Of a DNA stretch of 64,000 bases, positions 53,901 to 62,254 are shown piece after piece. Within the stretch, counting starts at the first letter, position 1. Each line of letters begins with the position of its first letter. Below the pieces are notes generated by a model. The model was not told the origin of the DNA and made no database searches. It was given only the letters and a program-made list of their open reading frames with translations. Both the position numbers and the translations under genes were made by a program. This stretch comes from Rhodopirellula sp. (GTDB lineage Bacteria; Planctomycetota; Planctomycetia; Pirellulales; Thermoguttaceae): assembly GCA_012728855.1 (NCBI GenBank), contig JAAYEH010000035.1, positions 109,492 through 173,491 on the forward strand, in the 5' to 3' direction.

Positions 53901-54414
53901 TCTGGGCAAACGTCTGCCGGCAGTGAAAAAGGCTTTGAACCAGTGTGACGCCGCCGAGTTGCTCGCGGAACTGGATGCCCAAGGTCAGGCGACCCTCCAA
54001 ACCGCTGACGGTCCGGTGACACTCGACTCGGAGGACATCCAGGTTCGCATGCAGGCCAAAGAAGGCTGGGCGGCGGCACAGGGACGCCGCTGTGTGGTCG
54101 TGCTTGCCACGGAACTCACGGAAGGACTCGTGCTCGAAGGGCTGGCCAGAGAGTTGATCCGCGTCATCCAGGATCGCCGCAAAGAGATGGGGTGCGAATT
54201 CACCGACCGCATCCGCGTCGGCATCGTTACGACGTCCGAGCAGCTTGGCAAAGCCATCGAGCGGTTCGGGGAATACATCCGCGGCGAGACCTTGGCTGTC
54301 GAACTGCGCTTGGGAACGTTGGCCGACGCCGAGCCGGTGGAACTACGAGTCGCCGGTGCGGAGCTGACCTTGTACGTGGCGGTGGCATCGAGCCCTTCGA
54401 CCACCGAAACGTAA
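50977..54414 (+). CDS. ileS: Isoleucyl-tRNA synthetase
   Basis: A 1145-residue class I synthetase that charges tRNA(Ile). The ATP-binding motifs are NGLPHPGH (HIGH-type, near 50) and [10 protein letters not shown] (KMSKS, near 660). The CP1 editing domain spans about 185-400, with [15 protein letters not shown] and [18 protein letters not shown] helical anticodon-binding domain (about 720-880) and C-terminal domains follow. The C-terminal end lacks the zinc finger of the common bacterial type, and the overall pattern resembles the eukaryotic-like IleRS2 type. That class is often mupirocin-insensitive, which is knowledge of the family, not something tested here. The TAA stop is shared with the PAL-2 leader at 54412. 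Confidence 0.95.
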   Translation: MFRSAESSVAFPALEENIVRFWQERKIYEKSLAARAGAESFVFYEGPPTANGLPHPGHCLTRAIKDLFPRYRTMRGYRCDRKGGWDTHGLPVEVEVSKELGIHSKEEIEAYGVEPFIHRCVESVFRYTKQWEQLTERLGFWIHLDEAYVTYHQSYVESVWWALKNLFDRGLLYQGHKIVWWWAQGGTALSSGEVGQGYREVADPSVYVRFPLLDESDTDLLVWTTTPWTLPSNQFAAVKPDLEYSIVELEDELRKVIVASALVETIAGKAGKPFEVCATLAGRDLIGCRYLPPMDDYYRFDGDRQGSLKEGGRQHIAWRVVAADFVTIDTGTGVVHQAPAFGEVDFDVLLSEQARFVDGEGPPLICSVAPDGTFTAEAPDYEGRWVKDADRDIARRLKAEGKLFHQEQYLHDYPFCWRAEEDPLIQYPRKSWFIRTTQFRDRMLANNGRIHWLPEHIQDGRFGNFLETNVDWALSRERFWGTPLPIWICEETGYAEAIADYDELLAKPGVAGTEVWKKAKAARPDLPEDLKVHKPYIDAVSYDSPKAAGKRMRRVSEVIDCWFDSGAMPFAQWGYPKLPGSDRRLAEQFPADFISEAIDQTRGWFYSLLAISTLLFGEEGDRPGAGCSTGFLDGQRPDVEFPHPYRNCVVLGLMLGEDGQKMSKSKRNYREPQQIFDRYGADALRWYFFANQPPWTSIRYNEQAIKESVPEFLLRLWNVYSFFVIYANIDGFDPAASIAGDPRGLTADVLSAGEGYRPIDQRNELDRWILSELNRTTASVIAAMDGYDNFAACTLLNAFVDGLSNWYVRRSRDRFWSGEKTADKLDAYWTLYECLLSTAKLIAPFVPFLSEAVWQNLAVAAFADRPAGATESVHLCDYPVPQSDAVDEQLSDRMALVREIVSLGHSARMGAKLKVRQPLSRVEVVLADTSCRPWLEEHAALIAGELNVKQVEYAQKADQYVSYTVLPDLKRLGPRLGKRLPAVKKALNQCDAAELLAELDAQGQATLQTADGPVTLDSEDIQVRMQAKEGWAAAQGRRCVVVLATELTEGLVLEGLARELIRVIQDRRKEMGCEFTDRIRVGIVTTSEQLGKAIERFGEYIRGETLAVELRLGTLADAEPVELRVAGAELTLYVAVASSPSTTET

Positions 54415-54550
54415 GGATCGGCCAATGAATAACCGTCGCGAAATCGACGTGGGAAGGGGTCGGGAGTCTTTTTTTCGTGTCGGCCGGGCGACGTTTTTGT
54501 GTATGGCCGGACGCCTTTTCGGCCGACACGAAAAAAAGACTCCCGACCCC
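54412..54550 (+). repeat. Extended PAL-2 unit: leader with mini-ORF plus palindrome
   Basis: The palindrome (54456-54550) has perfect 31-base arms beginning GGGGTCGGGAGTCTTTTTTT. A further 44 bases upstream are shared with the copy at 63837: GTAAGGATCGGC, then ATG and a short frame starting MNNRRE, followed by VGRGRESFFRVGRAT across the left arm. AAGGA serves as ribosome-binding site and the TAA of ileS lies in the shared part. The frame continues to 54637, overlapping the start of purN. I do not claim that it is translated. Confidence 0.8.
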
Positions 54551-54591
54551 CTCGGCCTCGCCGATCGTAAGCAATTAGGAGGGTATCCGGC

Positions 54592-55263
54592 GTGCATGCC
54601 GCTCTTGCTCAACCGCCGTTGCGTCTTGCCGTGCTGATCTCGGGAACAGGACGATCGCTCAAGAACATGCTCGATCGCATCGACTCGGGGCAACTCCATG
54701 CGAAGGTTGTTCTGGTGATATCCAGTACGCCCACCGCTCACGGACTGCAGTTCGCCGAAAAAGCTGGTATTCCGATTGTGGTTTGCGAGCGTAAGAACCA
54801 CGCGTCCCAAACCGAATATAGTCGCGAGATCTTTCAACACTGCCACGCCTGCAGGGGGGATGTCGTCGTGTTGGCCGGTTTCATCAAGCGGCTGACCATC
54901 CCGGCGGATTTTGAAAACCGCGTCGTGAACATCCACCCCGCCCTCGTGCCGTCTTTCTCGGGCAAAGGATTCTATGGTCATCACGTCCACGAGGCCGTGC
55001 TCGAATACGGAGTGAAGATTACCGGCTGTACCGTTCACTTCGTCGACAATGAGTACGATCACGGACCGGTCATTCTGCAAAAGGCGGTCCCTGTCATGGA
55101 CCGCGACACACCTGACACGCTTCAATCGCGGGTATTTGCGGCCGAGTGCGAAGCGTATCCGGAAGCCCTGCAACTGCTTGCGGAAAAGAGGGTTGCCGTG
55201 GACGGCCGGCGAGTTCGCGTTGCCCCGCCGTCCGATGGTTCAGACGCGGGCAGCAGTCCGTAA
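54592..55263 (+). CDS. purN: Phosphoribosylglycinamide formyltransferase
   Basis: A 223-residue enzyme for the third step of purine synthesis, transferring a formyl group from 10-formyl-tetrahydrofolate to GAR. Motifs: LISGTGRSLKNML, VVLAGFIKRL, NIHPALVPSF followed by GKGFYGHHVHEAVLEYG, and GCTVHFVDNEYDHGPVI with the catalytic Asn, His and Asp. Note GTGRSLKNM, where the common form is GxGSNLxAL. GTG at 54592 follows AGGAGG by 9 bases. The last residues and stop TAA lie in a PAL-3 repeat. It follows ileS with a PAL-2 unit in between. Confidence 0.92.
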   Translation: MHAALAQPPLRLAVLISGTGRSLKNMLDRIDSGQLHAKVVLVISSTPTAHGLQFAEKAGIPIVVCERKNHASQTEYSREIFQHCHACRGDVVVLAGFIKRLTIPADFENRVVNIHPALVPSFSGKGFYGHHVHEAVLEYGVKITGCTVHFVDNEYDHGPVILQKAVPVMDRDTPDTLQSRVFAAECEAYPEALQLLAEKRVAVDGRRVRVAPPSDGSDAGSSP

Positions 55264-55321
55264 ATCCGGCTTGCCGAGCGGGGTTTTACCAGAGAGATCC
55301 CGCTCGGCAAGCGGGATCTAC
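55261..55321. repeat. PAL-3 palindrome at the purN stop codon
   Basis: Arms AATCCGGCTTGCCGAGCGG and GATCCCGCTCGGCAAGCGGG. The stop TAA of purN (55261-55263) coincides with the GTAGAT start of the PAL-3 consensus, here GTAAAT. Confidence 0.88.
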
Positions 55322-55352
55322 GGTGTCAGCGGCCGACGCGGACAGGGTATTG

Positions 55353-55443
55353 GGTTCAAAAAACGGGGACAGGCACCTCGCCGAACCGTGTTTTGCACCG
55401 GCAGAGGCTATTTGGCTCGGAGCCAGTCCCCGTTTTTTGAACC
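55353..55443. repeat. PAL-1 palindrome
   Basis: Arms GGTTCAAAAAACGGGGAC / GTCCCCGTTTTTTGAACC and the conserved core of the family. It lies between purN and the zinc-ribbon protein gene. Together with the PAL-3 copy it fills most of the 271-base gap. Confidence 0.92.
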
Positions 55444-55534
55444 AGGCCGAATTCTGTCGACCGGTTGTTTATTTCTCAGCCAAGGGGTAATATTGGTTGC
55501 TCAATTGCAGTCCGGCAGGAGGGGGTGCCAGGCA

Positions 55535-56128
55535 TTGACGTTGATTGTACACTGCACGAAGTGCGGCAAGGAACTCCGGTCGCAGGATCGGTTTGCGGGC
55601 AAGCCCGTGCGCTGTTCGCAGTGCGGCACGATCAACCGCCTGCCCGCGAATCCATCGGCGACGCCGGCCTCCCTCTTGGAGTCAGCCTTCTGTTTCGTGT
55701 GCGGCAAGGATTTCAGCGTTGACGGCGACTTAGTGCGCGACAAAAAGGGGCGATCCTACCATCGTCGCTGCTACGAAGATGCCAGCCGCTACGAGAAGTC
55801 GCGCCGCAAACAGGAGGTTCGCCGGCAGCGATCGGGCGATTCGAGTTCCGACATGTCGGATTTGATCCCCGAGCAGGCGGCGCCGGCCGTGCCGGTCGAC
55901 GAAGAATTGGTCGATCTGATCGAGCTTTCCGCTCCCACGGACGAATTGGGACCGGACTTGTCTCCAACCTCGATCAGCGATCTGGAGGATACGTCGCTCC
56001 GCGGACACAGCAGCCGCCTGGAAGGCGTTTGGCTCTATGTACTGATCGGGTTCGGCGCCGCGGTACCGATCGTCGTCTTGCTGTTTATTCTCGTGCAGTT
56101 GATTGTTTCGTCAATTCAAGGGCGGTAG
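55535..56128 (+). CDS. Zinc-ribbon protein with C-terminal membrane helix
   Basis: About 197 residues. It begins with a zinc ribbon (CTKCGKELRSQDRFAGKPVRC split: CTKCGK and RCSQCG), then a second zinc-binding stretch (CFVCGKD, HRRCYEDA) resembling LIM-type fingers. A charged linker and an acidic, disordered region precede one membrane helix near the end (WLYVLIGFGAAVPIVVLLF). It is probably a cytoplasm-facing tail-anchored protein of unknown function. The start is uncertain: TTG at 55535, behind AGGAGG at 55517, fits best; a TTG at 55541 is the alternative. No ATG gives the complete first zinc ribbon. Confidence 0.65.
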   Translation: MTLIVHCTKCGKELRSQDRFAGKPVRCSQCGTINRLPANPSATPASLLESAFCFVCGKDFSVDGDLVRDKKGRSYHRRCYEDASRYEKSRRKQEVRRQRSGDSSSDMSDLIPEQAAPAVPVDEELVDLIELSAPTDELGPDLSPTSISDLEDTSLRGHSSRLEGVWLYVLIGFGAAVPIVVLLFILVQLIVSSIQGR

Positions 56129-56189
56129 CGTTGCGGGGTGTTCCTGAAGGTGTCTTGCACTTCGTTTTCAAGGGAACCAAGACAAAGAG

Positions 56190-57332
56190 TCAGAAAAGCA
56201 CTTCGGCCCCATCGGCCGGCTGACAGGCATAGGTCGCGGGCGTGTTCCCGGTCGCTTTCTGATATTCTGAAGCCACGCAGGCGGCGAAGTGCTCGGCCAG
56301 GCACGAATCGACGACCGCGACGGCACACCCGCCGAAGCCGGCCCCGGTCATGCGGGCTCCGTAACAGGCGGGTTGAGCGACGGCAGCCTCGACCATGGCA
56401 TCCAATGCCCCGCTCGATACCTCATAGTCTTCCCTTAGGCTGACGTGGCTCTTGTTCATGAGCACCCCGAAAGCGGTCAGTTCCTCTCGCCGCAGCGAGT
56501 CGACCGCCTGCAGCACGCGGTCGTTTTCGGTGACCACGTGCCGGGCGCGGCGGCGAGCCGACTGCTCAAGCTGCTGGGCGACCTGCTGGAACCGGTCCAC
56601 GTCGAGATCCCGCAGAGATTTCAACTCGAAGAACCTCGCCACCGACTCGCACTCGGCACGCCTTTGGTTGTACACCGAATCGACCAGCCCGCGCCGCGTG
56701 CCCGTGTCGAGAATCACCACCGCCAGCGACTCGGGAATCGGCACCGGCTCCAGATCGAGCGAGCGGCAGTCGATCCGCAGCGCGTGACCGGCTCGTCCTG
56801 CGGCCGAGACCAACTGATCCATGATCCCGCATCGCACCCCGATCCACTCGTTCTCAGCTCGCTGTCCCAGCTTGGCCATGGCGACGGCATCCCACGGCAA
56901 TCCCGCTACGGCGGCAAATGCACGAGCGACGGCCAATTCCAAAGCGGCGGACGACGAGAGGCCGGCGCCGACCGGTATGTCGCCCTCGACGACTCCCTCC
57001 CAGCCCTCGAGACGAAGTCCGACCTCTTCCAGTGCCCAAGCCACGCCTTTGAAGTATTCCAACCAGCCGCGATCGACCTTTTCGATCCGGCTCAGTGAGA
57101 AATCACCCGACTGGTCGTAGTTGACCGAGTGGATGACCACCCGCCGGTCGTCCCGTTCGCGAAGTGCAATCCAGACCGCCCGGTCGATTGCCATGGGCAG
57201 AACGTAGCCTTCGTTGTAATCCGTATGTTCGCCGATGAGGTTGACGCGGCCCGGCGCTCGCACAATCCAGCGAGGAGAGCCCCCGAAACGCCTCGAAAAC
57301 CGATCGGCCAGATCGTACCGGTTCACCGTCAT
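56190..57332 (-). CDS. galK: Galactokinase
   Basis: A 380-residue GHMP-family kinase that phosphorylates galactose at C1 in the Leloir pathway. The galactokinase signature GRVNLIGEHTDYNEGYVLP is at about residues 29-47; the ATP loop is PVGAGLSSSAALE (near 128); the third GHMP motif is RMTGAGFGGCAVAVV (near 337). Length is normal. ATG at 57332 (a GTG one codon earlier is possible). No galT or galE lies nearby. An unusual 119-base palindrome at 57359-57477 is just upstream of its start. Confidence 0.94.
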   Translation of the reverse strand: MTVNRYDLADRFSRRFGGSPRWIVRAPGRVNLIGEHTDYNEGYVLPMAIDRAVWIALRERDDRRVVIHSVNYDQSGDFSLSRIEKVDRGWLEYFKGVAWALEEVGLRLEGWEGVVEGDIPVGAGLSSSAALELAVARAFAAVAGLPWDAVAMAKLGQRAENEWIGVRCGIMDQLVSAAGRAGHALRIDCRSLDLEPVPIPESLAVVILDTGTRRGLVDSVYNQRRAECESVARFFELKSLRDLDVDRFQQVAQQLEQSARRRARHVVTENDRVLQAVDSLRREELTAFGVLMNKSHVSLREDYEVSSGALDAMVEAAVAQPACYGARMTGAGFGGCAVAVVDSCLAEHFAACVASEYQKATGNTPATYACQPADGAEVLF

Positions 57333-57358
57333 CACAACACCCTGCCTGCAAATCGTTT

Positions 57359-57477
57359 AACCGCAGTGCCCAACGGGCAGCGCGTTCAGCGCGAGAGTGC
57401 GAGAAAGCCGGCGGCGGAGCGACGAAAGGGCCTTCCATTGCGTTCCACCGACGCGCGGCTCGTTGGGCACTGCGGTT
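57359..57477. repeat. Palindrome upstream of galK
   Basis: Arms AACCGCAGTGCCCAACG / CGTTGGGCACTGCGGTT (17 bases, perfect) flank an 85-base interior. It has the same general architecture as the PAL families but a different sequence. It lies within 30 bases of the galK start, in a 320-base gap. Confidence 0.9.
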
Positions 57478-57583
57478 CAACGACCCAACGCCGTCCTCGC
57501 CTCTGCGACCCCGCTCAATGATGGGGTGCAGTGTATGGTGGCGACTGGGGGGCGTTCGGTCAAGCGGTCTCGCCGTTAACGAC

Positions 57584-57617
57584 AAACGCCCCGCCGGACG
57601 GAACCTGCGGGGCGTTT
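57584..57617 (-). terminator. Hairpin downstream of the XRE-like gene
   Basis: AAACGCCCCGC pairs with GCGGGGCGTTT around a 12-base loop, about 40 bases past the stop of the XRE-like gene (reverse strand). The following bases (GTCG) are not T-rich, so it is a weak terminator candidate. Confidence 0.45.
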
Positions 57618-57652
57618 GCATGGAAATCGCCGCGGAAAAGCGGTGTATCTAT

Positions 57653-58183
57653 CTATTCCATCACGACCCTAAAGGCCTCCAATGCCCGGCCGCGCTCGGC
57701 AGCCTGTCCGAGATCGTCTTTCGTGCGACGTTTGCCCACGGTGTGCCACGGCGTCACTTCCGCCAACTCGGGCATCAGTTCGACAAGTTGCTCGACGAGC
57801 ATTTGCGCCATGCGTCGAATGCCGGGTTGCTGGGCGCGTTCGAGGATCGCCGCGGCGGTCTTCATGATCCGCACCATCTTGGCGCGCATCATCACCGGCG
57901 GCGAAAGCGCGTCGTCCGATTCGACGAGGAGTTCGGCAATCGGCACCTCCAACGCCTGCTGCCAGTGGTAGAGGACACTGAGCGGGAGGTCCGCCGAGTC
58001 GTCCTCCTGCTCCTTCACCTCCGCAAGGTCAACATTCATTCGACGGGCAACGGTGCGTCGCGAGACCCCTTGCTGCTGGCGGACTTCCGCCAGCCGGTGC
58101 AACCGCTGCCGTGGCGAATGGCTGCCCACGGCCGCGTCCGGAGGAATTCCGGGAGCGGACAATGCAAAATCCACGGTGCTCAT
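57653..58183 (-). CDS. XRE-like helix-turn-helix protein
   Basis: A 176-residue cytosolic protein. Residues about 28-85 resemble an XRE/Cro helix-turn-helix (RLAEVRQQQGVSRRTVARRM then WQQALEVPIAELL). The C-terminal half is helical (AKMVRIMKTAAAILERAQQ, AQMLVEQLVELMPELAE) and may dimerise. It is probably a transcriptional regulator; no target can be named. GGGAGGCGAT precedes the ATG at good spacing. The gene stands alone between galK and the glycosyltransferase gene. Confidence 0.75.
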   Translation of the reverse strand: MSTVDFALSAPGIPPDAAVGSHSPRQRLHRLAEVRQQQGVSRRTVARRMNVDLAEVKEQEDDSADLPLSVLYHWQQALEVPIAELLVESDDALSPPVMMRAKMVRIMKTAAAILERAQQPGIRRMAQMLVEQLVELMPELAEVTPWHTVGKRRTKDDLGQAAERGRALEAFRVVME

Positions 58184-58826
58184 AGGATCGCCTCCCGGCT
58201 ACGAATGGATCGTAGCCCCAAATGAAAGATGCGTAGAATGAGAAACAACCAGAGATTCCACGCGTGGAACGACGGAGGCGCCGTCAAGAAGGCTGGCGAG
58301 ATTCGACCGAGAAGAAGGCGTCGAACGGGTTGTTCAGGACAGCGTGCAGCGAAATAAGAGCAGAGAGAAAAAGAGCGTCGTCTATGAGCGGAATGCTGCT
58401 ACGAAGTGCTGAGTGTCCACCCGCCTTTTCAAAATCGAGTTACGCCTGCCGCCTGTCCGGCAGTATCCGAGTTTCCCAACGTGTGAATATCGGTAAACGA
58501 CCCGAAAGGGCCGATGCCCGCAGAGTGGTTAGCATAAGCTTGCGACAAACGGATCCGAAAACCGATCCTACGCCGGAAGTTCCCTCATTCATGCAAGCCG
58601 GTCCTTGCCCAAAGACCGAACAGTTGGCTAAGCTAACCCGTTGGAACGGCCAACCACCAGAAGTAGTGAGTTGATTAACCTTTCCTGCGCCAATATTCTA
58701 AACAGTCAGCAATCCGATTACAAGCGTATTCCCAATAGTCCCACCCAAAATTTTCCGAAATACGAAGCAACCTCGCCTGCTGCAAGTTTTCCAGACACCA
58801 AACCACCATTGAGGAGGCTCGGCGAG
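58184..58826. other. Gap without a supported gene
   Basis: No gene is supported in these about 640 bases. An open frame at 58264-58674 (GTG start) has no recognisable domain, no ribosome-binding site and atypical composition. The base composition is less GC-rich around 58680-58800 than in the flanks. Confidence 0.6.
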
Positions 58827-59522
58827 TTACTCGCCGAAGGCGAACTGGCGAAATCGGTCGAGGTAGTTCGGCCCTCGAAGCCCGCCGTTGTCCGCGAAGT
58901 GTCGTTGAGGTTGGGCCCGGTCGGTGGAGACCGAGCCGAACTTCCGCGTACGCTGACGACGTGGCTGTAAGGCCCGGTCACGCACTTCGACTTCATGCCA
59001 TTGGAGGCGATTTGCCGCAAGATAGTTCCGCAGATTGCTCAGGTTTTCCAGGTAGGGCTGGATTGACTCCACCGCTCGGCGGTGAAACAAGCAGAAACCG
59101 CCGCGATCCTTCGGTTCCGAGAATCGCCCCCCCGTCCAAGGCAGTCGCGTAGGCCGGCCGGCTCGGCCCAGGACCACCTCATGTTCACCGATCTCCTGCC
59201 AGAGCCGCGGGATTTCATCGCAAGCGACGGTACACTCCGCATCCTGAAGAAACACGATTCTTCCACGGCTATTTGCCAATCCCGTGGCGATCGCGGCGGG
59301 ACGGCCCTGGCGGGTGGCGTGGCGGATGGCTTTGATCTGCGGATAGCAGGCAGCCAATTCGTCGGCGACTTCGATGGTGGCATCCGTCGAGCAATCGTCG
59401 ACGATGACAAGATCGAATCGATCGGCCAGATCGGGCAGGACATCCAATAGATCGAGAACAAGCGACGAGAGCGAGGTCTGGGCGTCGCAGACCGGCAGCA
59501 GCGCACTGAGAGAGCGTTCCAC
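58827..59522 (-). CDS. Family-2 glycosyltransferase-like protein
   Basis: A 231-residue GT-A fold protein. The nucleotide-sugar region reads ALLPVCDAQTSL, LVIVDDCSTDAT, ATRQGRPAAIATGLANSRG and VFLQDAECTV; the last resembles the DxD/DAD position with one acid changed. Residues about 165-231 are rich in Arg and Asn and do not match the usual acceptor domain, so the end may be shortened or diverged. GTG at 59522 follows AAGG. It is divergent from the YfhO-like gene. A role in glycan or glycolipid assembly with the downstream genes is inferred. Confidence 0.8.
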   Translation of the reverse strand: MERSLSALLPVCDAQTSLSSLVLDLLDVLPDLADRFDLVIVDDCSTDATIEVADELAACYPQIKAIRHATRQGRPAAIATGLANSRGRIVFLQDAECTVACDEIPRLWQEIGEHEVVLGRAGRPTRLPWTGGRFSEPKDRGGFCLFHRRAVESIQPYLENLSNLRNYLAANRLQWHEVEVRDRALQPRRQRTRKFGSVSTDRAQPQRHFADNGGLRGPNYLDRFRQFAFGE

Positions 59523-59688
59523 GGGGTATACCTTCTGCCAGGGAGGGAAAGGGGGAGCACAGAAGGAACTGCGCTACTCCCAAATGTCGGGTTGTTCGGC
59601 GGCGCAACTGCAGATTCGCCCCCAAACGGCCATTTGCGCAATCCATGCCGGTCGCCCCGGTTATGCGAACAGGTCGGGTTCTCCAGTG

Positions 59689-59710
59689 TACGTCGGGCTT
59701 TCCAGCCTGA
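59689..59710. repeat. PAL-4 half copy
   Basis: One arm (TACGTCGGGCTTTCCAGCC) with no matching second arm, in the divergent gap 59523-59786. Confidence 0.6.
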
Positions 59711-59786
59711 TTCGCTGAGAACCGCACGACGTTCGCTCTGCTTTCGGAATCGTGCAAGGCGATTTGGCTGCGGCTATACTTCGGTT

Positions 59787-62237
59787 ATGCAAGTGGATCC
59801 GACAACCGGCAAAACGACGAAACTCCGCTGGGCTTGGCCGCTCGTGGTCGTTGCAGCGCCGCTGGTTGCACAGGCCATCGGTTGGGGATTATCGGAACGC
59901 TACACCTACCTCAAATGGGATAACTTCGAGGTTCTCAACCCCTGGCTCTGGGAGGCCCACGGTCAATTGCTTGCCGGCCGGTTTCCGCACTGGAATCAGC
60001 ACCAGATGTTTGGGGAGGCGTTGCACGCCAAAGGCCAGGCCGGCGCGCTCTATTTTCCCTATACCCTCTGCCAAGCGATGTGTCGCCTCACGGGACTCGG
60101 CCCCGCCGCGTTCTGCGGAGTGATCGTTTTTGCACATCTCCCCTTGGCGTCGCTGGGCTACTACCTCTTTCTTCGCCGGCTGGGAACCCGGCCTTTCTGG
60201 TCCGCGTTGGGTTCCATCGGCATTGTCTGCGGGGGCTATCTCACCGCGATTTCGTCGCTTTGGATCTTCTCCTTCCCGTTGGTCGCGCTGTTTCCCTGGG
60301 CATGTATTGCGGTCCTTTGGGCGTTGGACGGCGAATCGTTGCGGGTCGGAAGCGTGGCTGCGGCCGGCGGAATACTGGCCGCCATCGCGGCCGTCGGACA
60401 TCCTCAGATGACCGTCTACTATTGGTTGGCGACAGCGCTAGTGGCCATCGGCTGGGCCTGCTGGGTGCATCGATGGCCTCGACGCCTCGGCCGTCTGGCG
60501 GTGGCCTATCTGCTGGCGATGTTGCTGGCCTGTCCGGTGATTTTGCCGATGCTCGAACTGCAGCTCATGTCCAATCGCGGTGGGGTCTACGACCCGGGGG
60601 AGTTTGCCAACCGCGGAGCGCGGCCGCTGGAGCTGGCCGGGATCCTCGTGCCCACGCTCGCCGTGGATAGCGAAGCCCTTCCCGCCCAATATGCGGTTCT
60701 CGGCTACCAGGGCTTCTGGGTGGCCACGTCTTTGCTCGGGCTCGCAGCGATCGCCCTATCGTCCGCCTCGCAATGGAGACCTGGCAGGATCGGCGCCGAG
60801 GGCGCCGCCGGACGCCCGGATACAGAAGTCGGCATGGTTCAAAAACGGGGACAGGCACCTCGCCGAACCGTGTTTTTTCAGCGGCAGAAGCGATTTGGCT
60901 CGGAGCCAGTCCCCGTTTTTGAACCATGCCCAGAGATCGCGAGAACGATCGTCCTCTTTCTGGTGCTGGCGCTGGTGTTCGTGCTGTTCTCGCTGGGACG
61001 GCACACGCCCGTCTACGGCTGGACTCGCCTGACGCCGATCTGGTCGTCGTTTCGCTGGCCGTTCAAGTTCCTCGGGCTCGCAATGCCGTTGACCGCAATC
61101 CTGGCCGCCGTCTCCGGCGACTATGTTCAACGCCGGGGAACCGCTCGACTTGCTATCGTGGCCGCCGCAGCCAGCCTGACGATCACGGCCGGCCTGCTGC
61201 TTTGGTACGGATCGCCCGTCGCTTTCACGGCGGCCGGCATGGTCGCGATGGCGACGGTCGCGGTCGGCGCTCCGCTGACGTTGATCGAGGCGAGGTGGAG
61301 CGGCACCGTCGTGCTCGCCCTGGCGGTCCTTTCTTGCGGCGCTACGGTTGCCCTGGCCCACGACTCCGAGGCGAAGTACTTCACGGAAGAGTACGCGTCA
61401 GTCGGCTCGGAGCAACTCGGGATCGACCCGCAATACCGTGTGCTGCCATTGAGCGAGCCGATTGGGCCCGAATTGCGGCCGGTGGCCTACCAACAGCAAG
61501 GACTGCTTCACGCGGCGACGATGAACGGTTACGACTCGCCCACCGGCGTTTACGCTGCTCTCTACGACCGGCGGATGGACGACTGGATGCCGGCGTATGT
61601 GTGGGGATGTCCTCCTCCGTCGTTCGTGGCCAAGCTGATCGCATCGCACTTCCTGCGGGTGGCAAACGTCCGCTACTGCATCGTCGCCAAGGAAGACCTC
61701 GCCTTGCTTGCAATGCTCGACTCGCAAGACGGCTACGCTCGCATCAAGGAGCTTGCGCACACGGTCGTTTTCGCCAACCGGGATGCCCTGCCGCGGGCTT
61801 ACTTCGCGACGCGTGCCGTCCCCTACTCGCCGCAAGCCGCTATCGAAGGGCTTTATGAAAACCAAGCGTCGCTGCGAACGGCCTTTGTCGAGGGATTGAG
61901 CCAGGGCCGAGATCTCGCCGAGGCGGCCGTCGAATCGGTGGCCTGGGAAGCGTCGGAACTTCGCGCGCGGGTGTCGGCGCCCGAGGGGGGGCTGCTGGTC
62001 ATCTCGATCAAGTCGTATCCCGGCTGGAAAGCCTGGGTGGACGGCGGCGAAACAGAGCCGGTGGCGGCCAATGGGCTGTTCCAAGCGGTTTGGGTTCCGG
62101 CAGGGGCGCGAGAGGTCGTGCTTCGCTTCCAGCCCGCGATGTTCGCGGTCGGCTTGAGGGCGGCCTTCGCGGGAGTGATTGCCATGCTCTCCTGGTTTGG
62201 CATCCAATGGCGAATGCGGCACAAACGACAAGAATAG
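59787..62237 (+). CDS. YfhO-like multi-pass membrane protein
   Basis: An 816-residue membrane protein. The N-terminal about 480 residues carry roughly a dozen hydrophobic segments with the family marks NPWLWEAHGQLLAGRFPHWN and GHPQMTVYYWLATAL. The C-terminal about 270 residues are an extracytoplasmic beta domain ending in SYPGWKAWVDGGE and a final membrane helix. YfhO-type proteins glycosylate lipoteichoic acid or act in polyprenyl-linked sugar transfer in other bacteria. Residues 349-381 are encoded by an in-frame PAL-1 palindrome, in a loop between membrane segments (after SASQWRPGRIGAEGAAGRP and before IARTIVLFLVLALV). ATG at 59787 is chosen; the open frame upstream is non-coding. Confidence 0.88.
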   Translation: MQVDPTTGKTTKLRWAWPLVVVAAPLVAQAIGWGLSERYTYLKWDNFEVLNPWLWEAHGQLLAGRFPHWNQHQMFGEALHAKGQAGALYFPYTLCQAMCRLTGLGPAAFCGVIVFAHLPLASLGYYLFLRRLGTRPFWSALGSIGIVCGGYLTAISSLWIFSFPLVALFPWACIAVLWALDGESLRVGSVAAAGGILAAIAAVGHPQMTVYYWLATALVAIGWACWVHRWPRRLGRLAVAYLLAMLLACPVILPMLELQLMSNRGGVYDPGEFANRGARPLELAGILVPTLAVDSEALPAQYAVLGYQGFWVATSLLGLAAIALSSASQWRPGRIGAEGAAGRPDTEVGMVQKRGQAPRRTVFFQRQKRFGSEPVPVFEPCPEIARTIVLFLVLALVFVLFSLGRHTPVYGWTRLTPIWSSFRWPFKFLGLAMPLTAILAAVSGDYVQRRGTARLAIVAAAASLTITAGLLLWYGSPVAFTAAGMVAMATVAVGAPLTLIEARWSGTVVLALAVLSCGATVALAHDSEAKYFTEEYASVGSEQLGIDPQYRVLPLSEPIGPELRPVAYQQQGLLHAATMNGYDSPTGVYAALYDRRMDDWMPAYVWGCPPPSFVAKLIASHFLRVANVRYCIVAKEDLALLAMLDSQDGYARIKELAHTVVFANRDALPRAYFATRAVPYSPQAAIEGLYENQASLRTAFVEGLSQGRDLAEAAVESVAWEASELRARVSAPEGGLLVISIKSYPGWKAWVDGGETEPVAANGLFQAVWVPAGAREVVLRFQPAMFAVGLRAAFAGVIAMLSWFGIQWRMRHKRQE
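60831..60930. repeat. PAL-1 palindrome in frame inside the YfhO-like gene
   Basis: Arms GGCATGGTTCAAAAACGGGG / CCCCGTTTTTGAACCATGCC and the same core as the copies at 28214 and 55353. The reading frame stays open through it, encoding MVQKRGQAPRRTVFFQRQKR and a short remainder. Confidence 0.93.
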
Positions 62238-62254
62238 CCCCCACTTCGGAAACA

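Noticed and set aside
54456..54550. PAL-2 palindromes as ordinary rho-independent terminators
   Set aside because: The T7 and A7 tracts lie inside the long paired arms, before the inner stem on either strand, not after the hairpin; incidental termination is possible but the design does not match.
58264..58674. Forward frame of 136 codons in the gap before the glycosyltransferase
   Set aside because: No domain, no ribosome-binding site, GTG start in a sequence of non-coding character.
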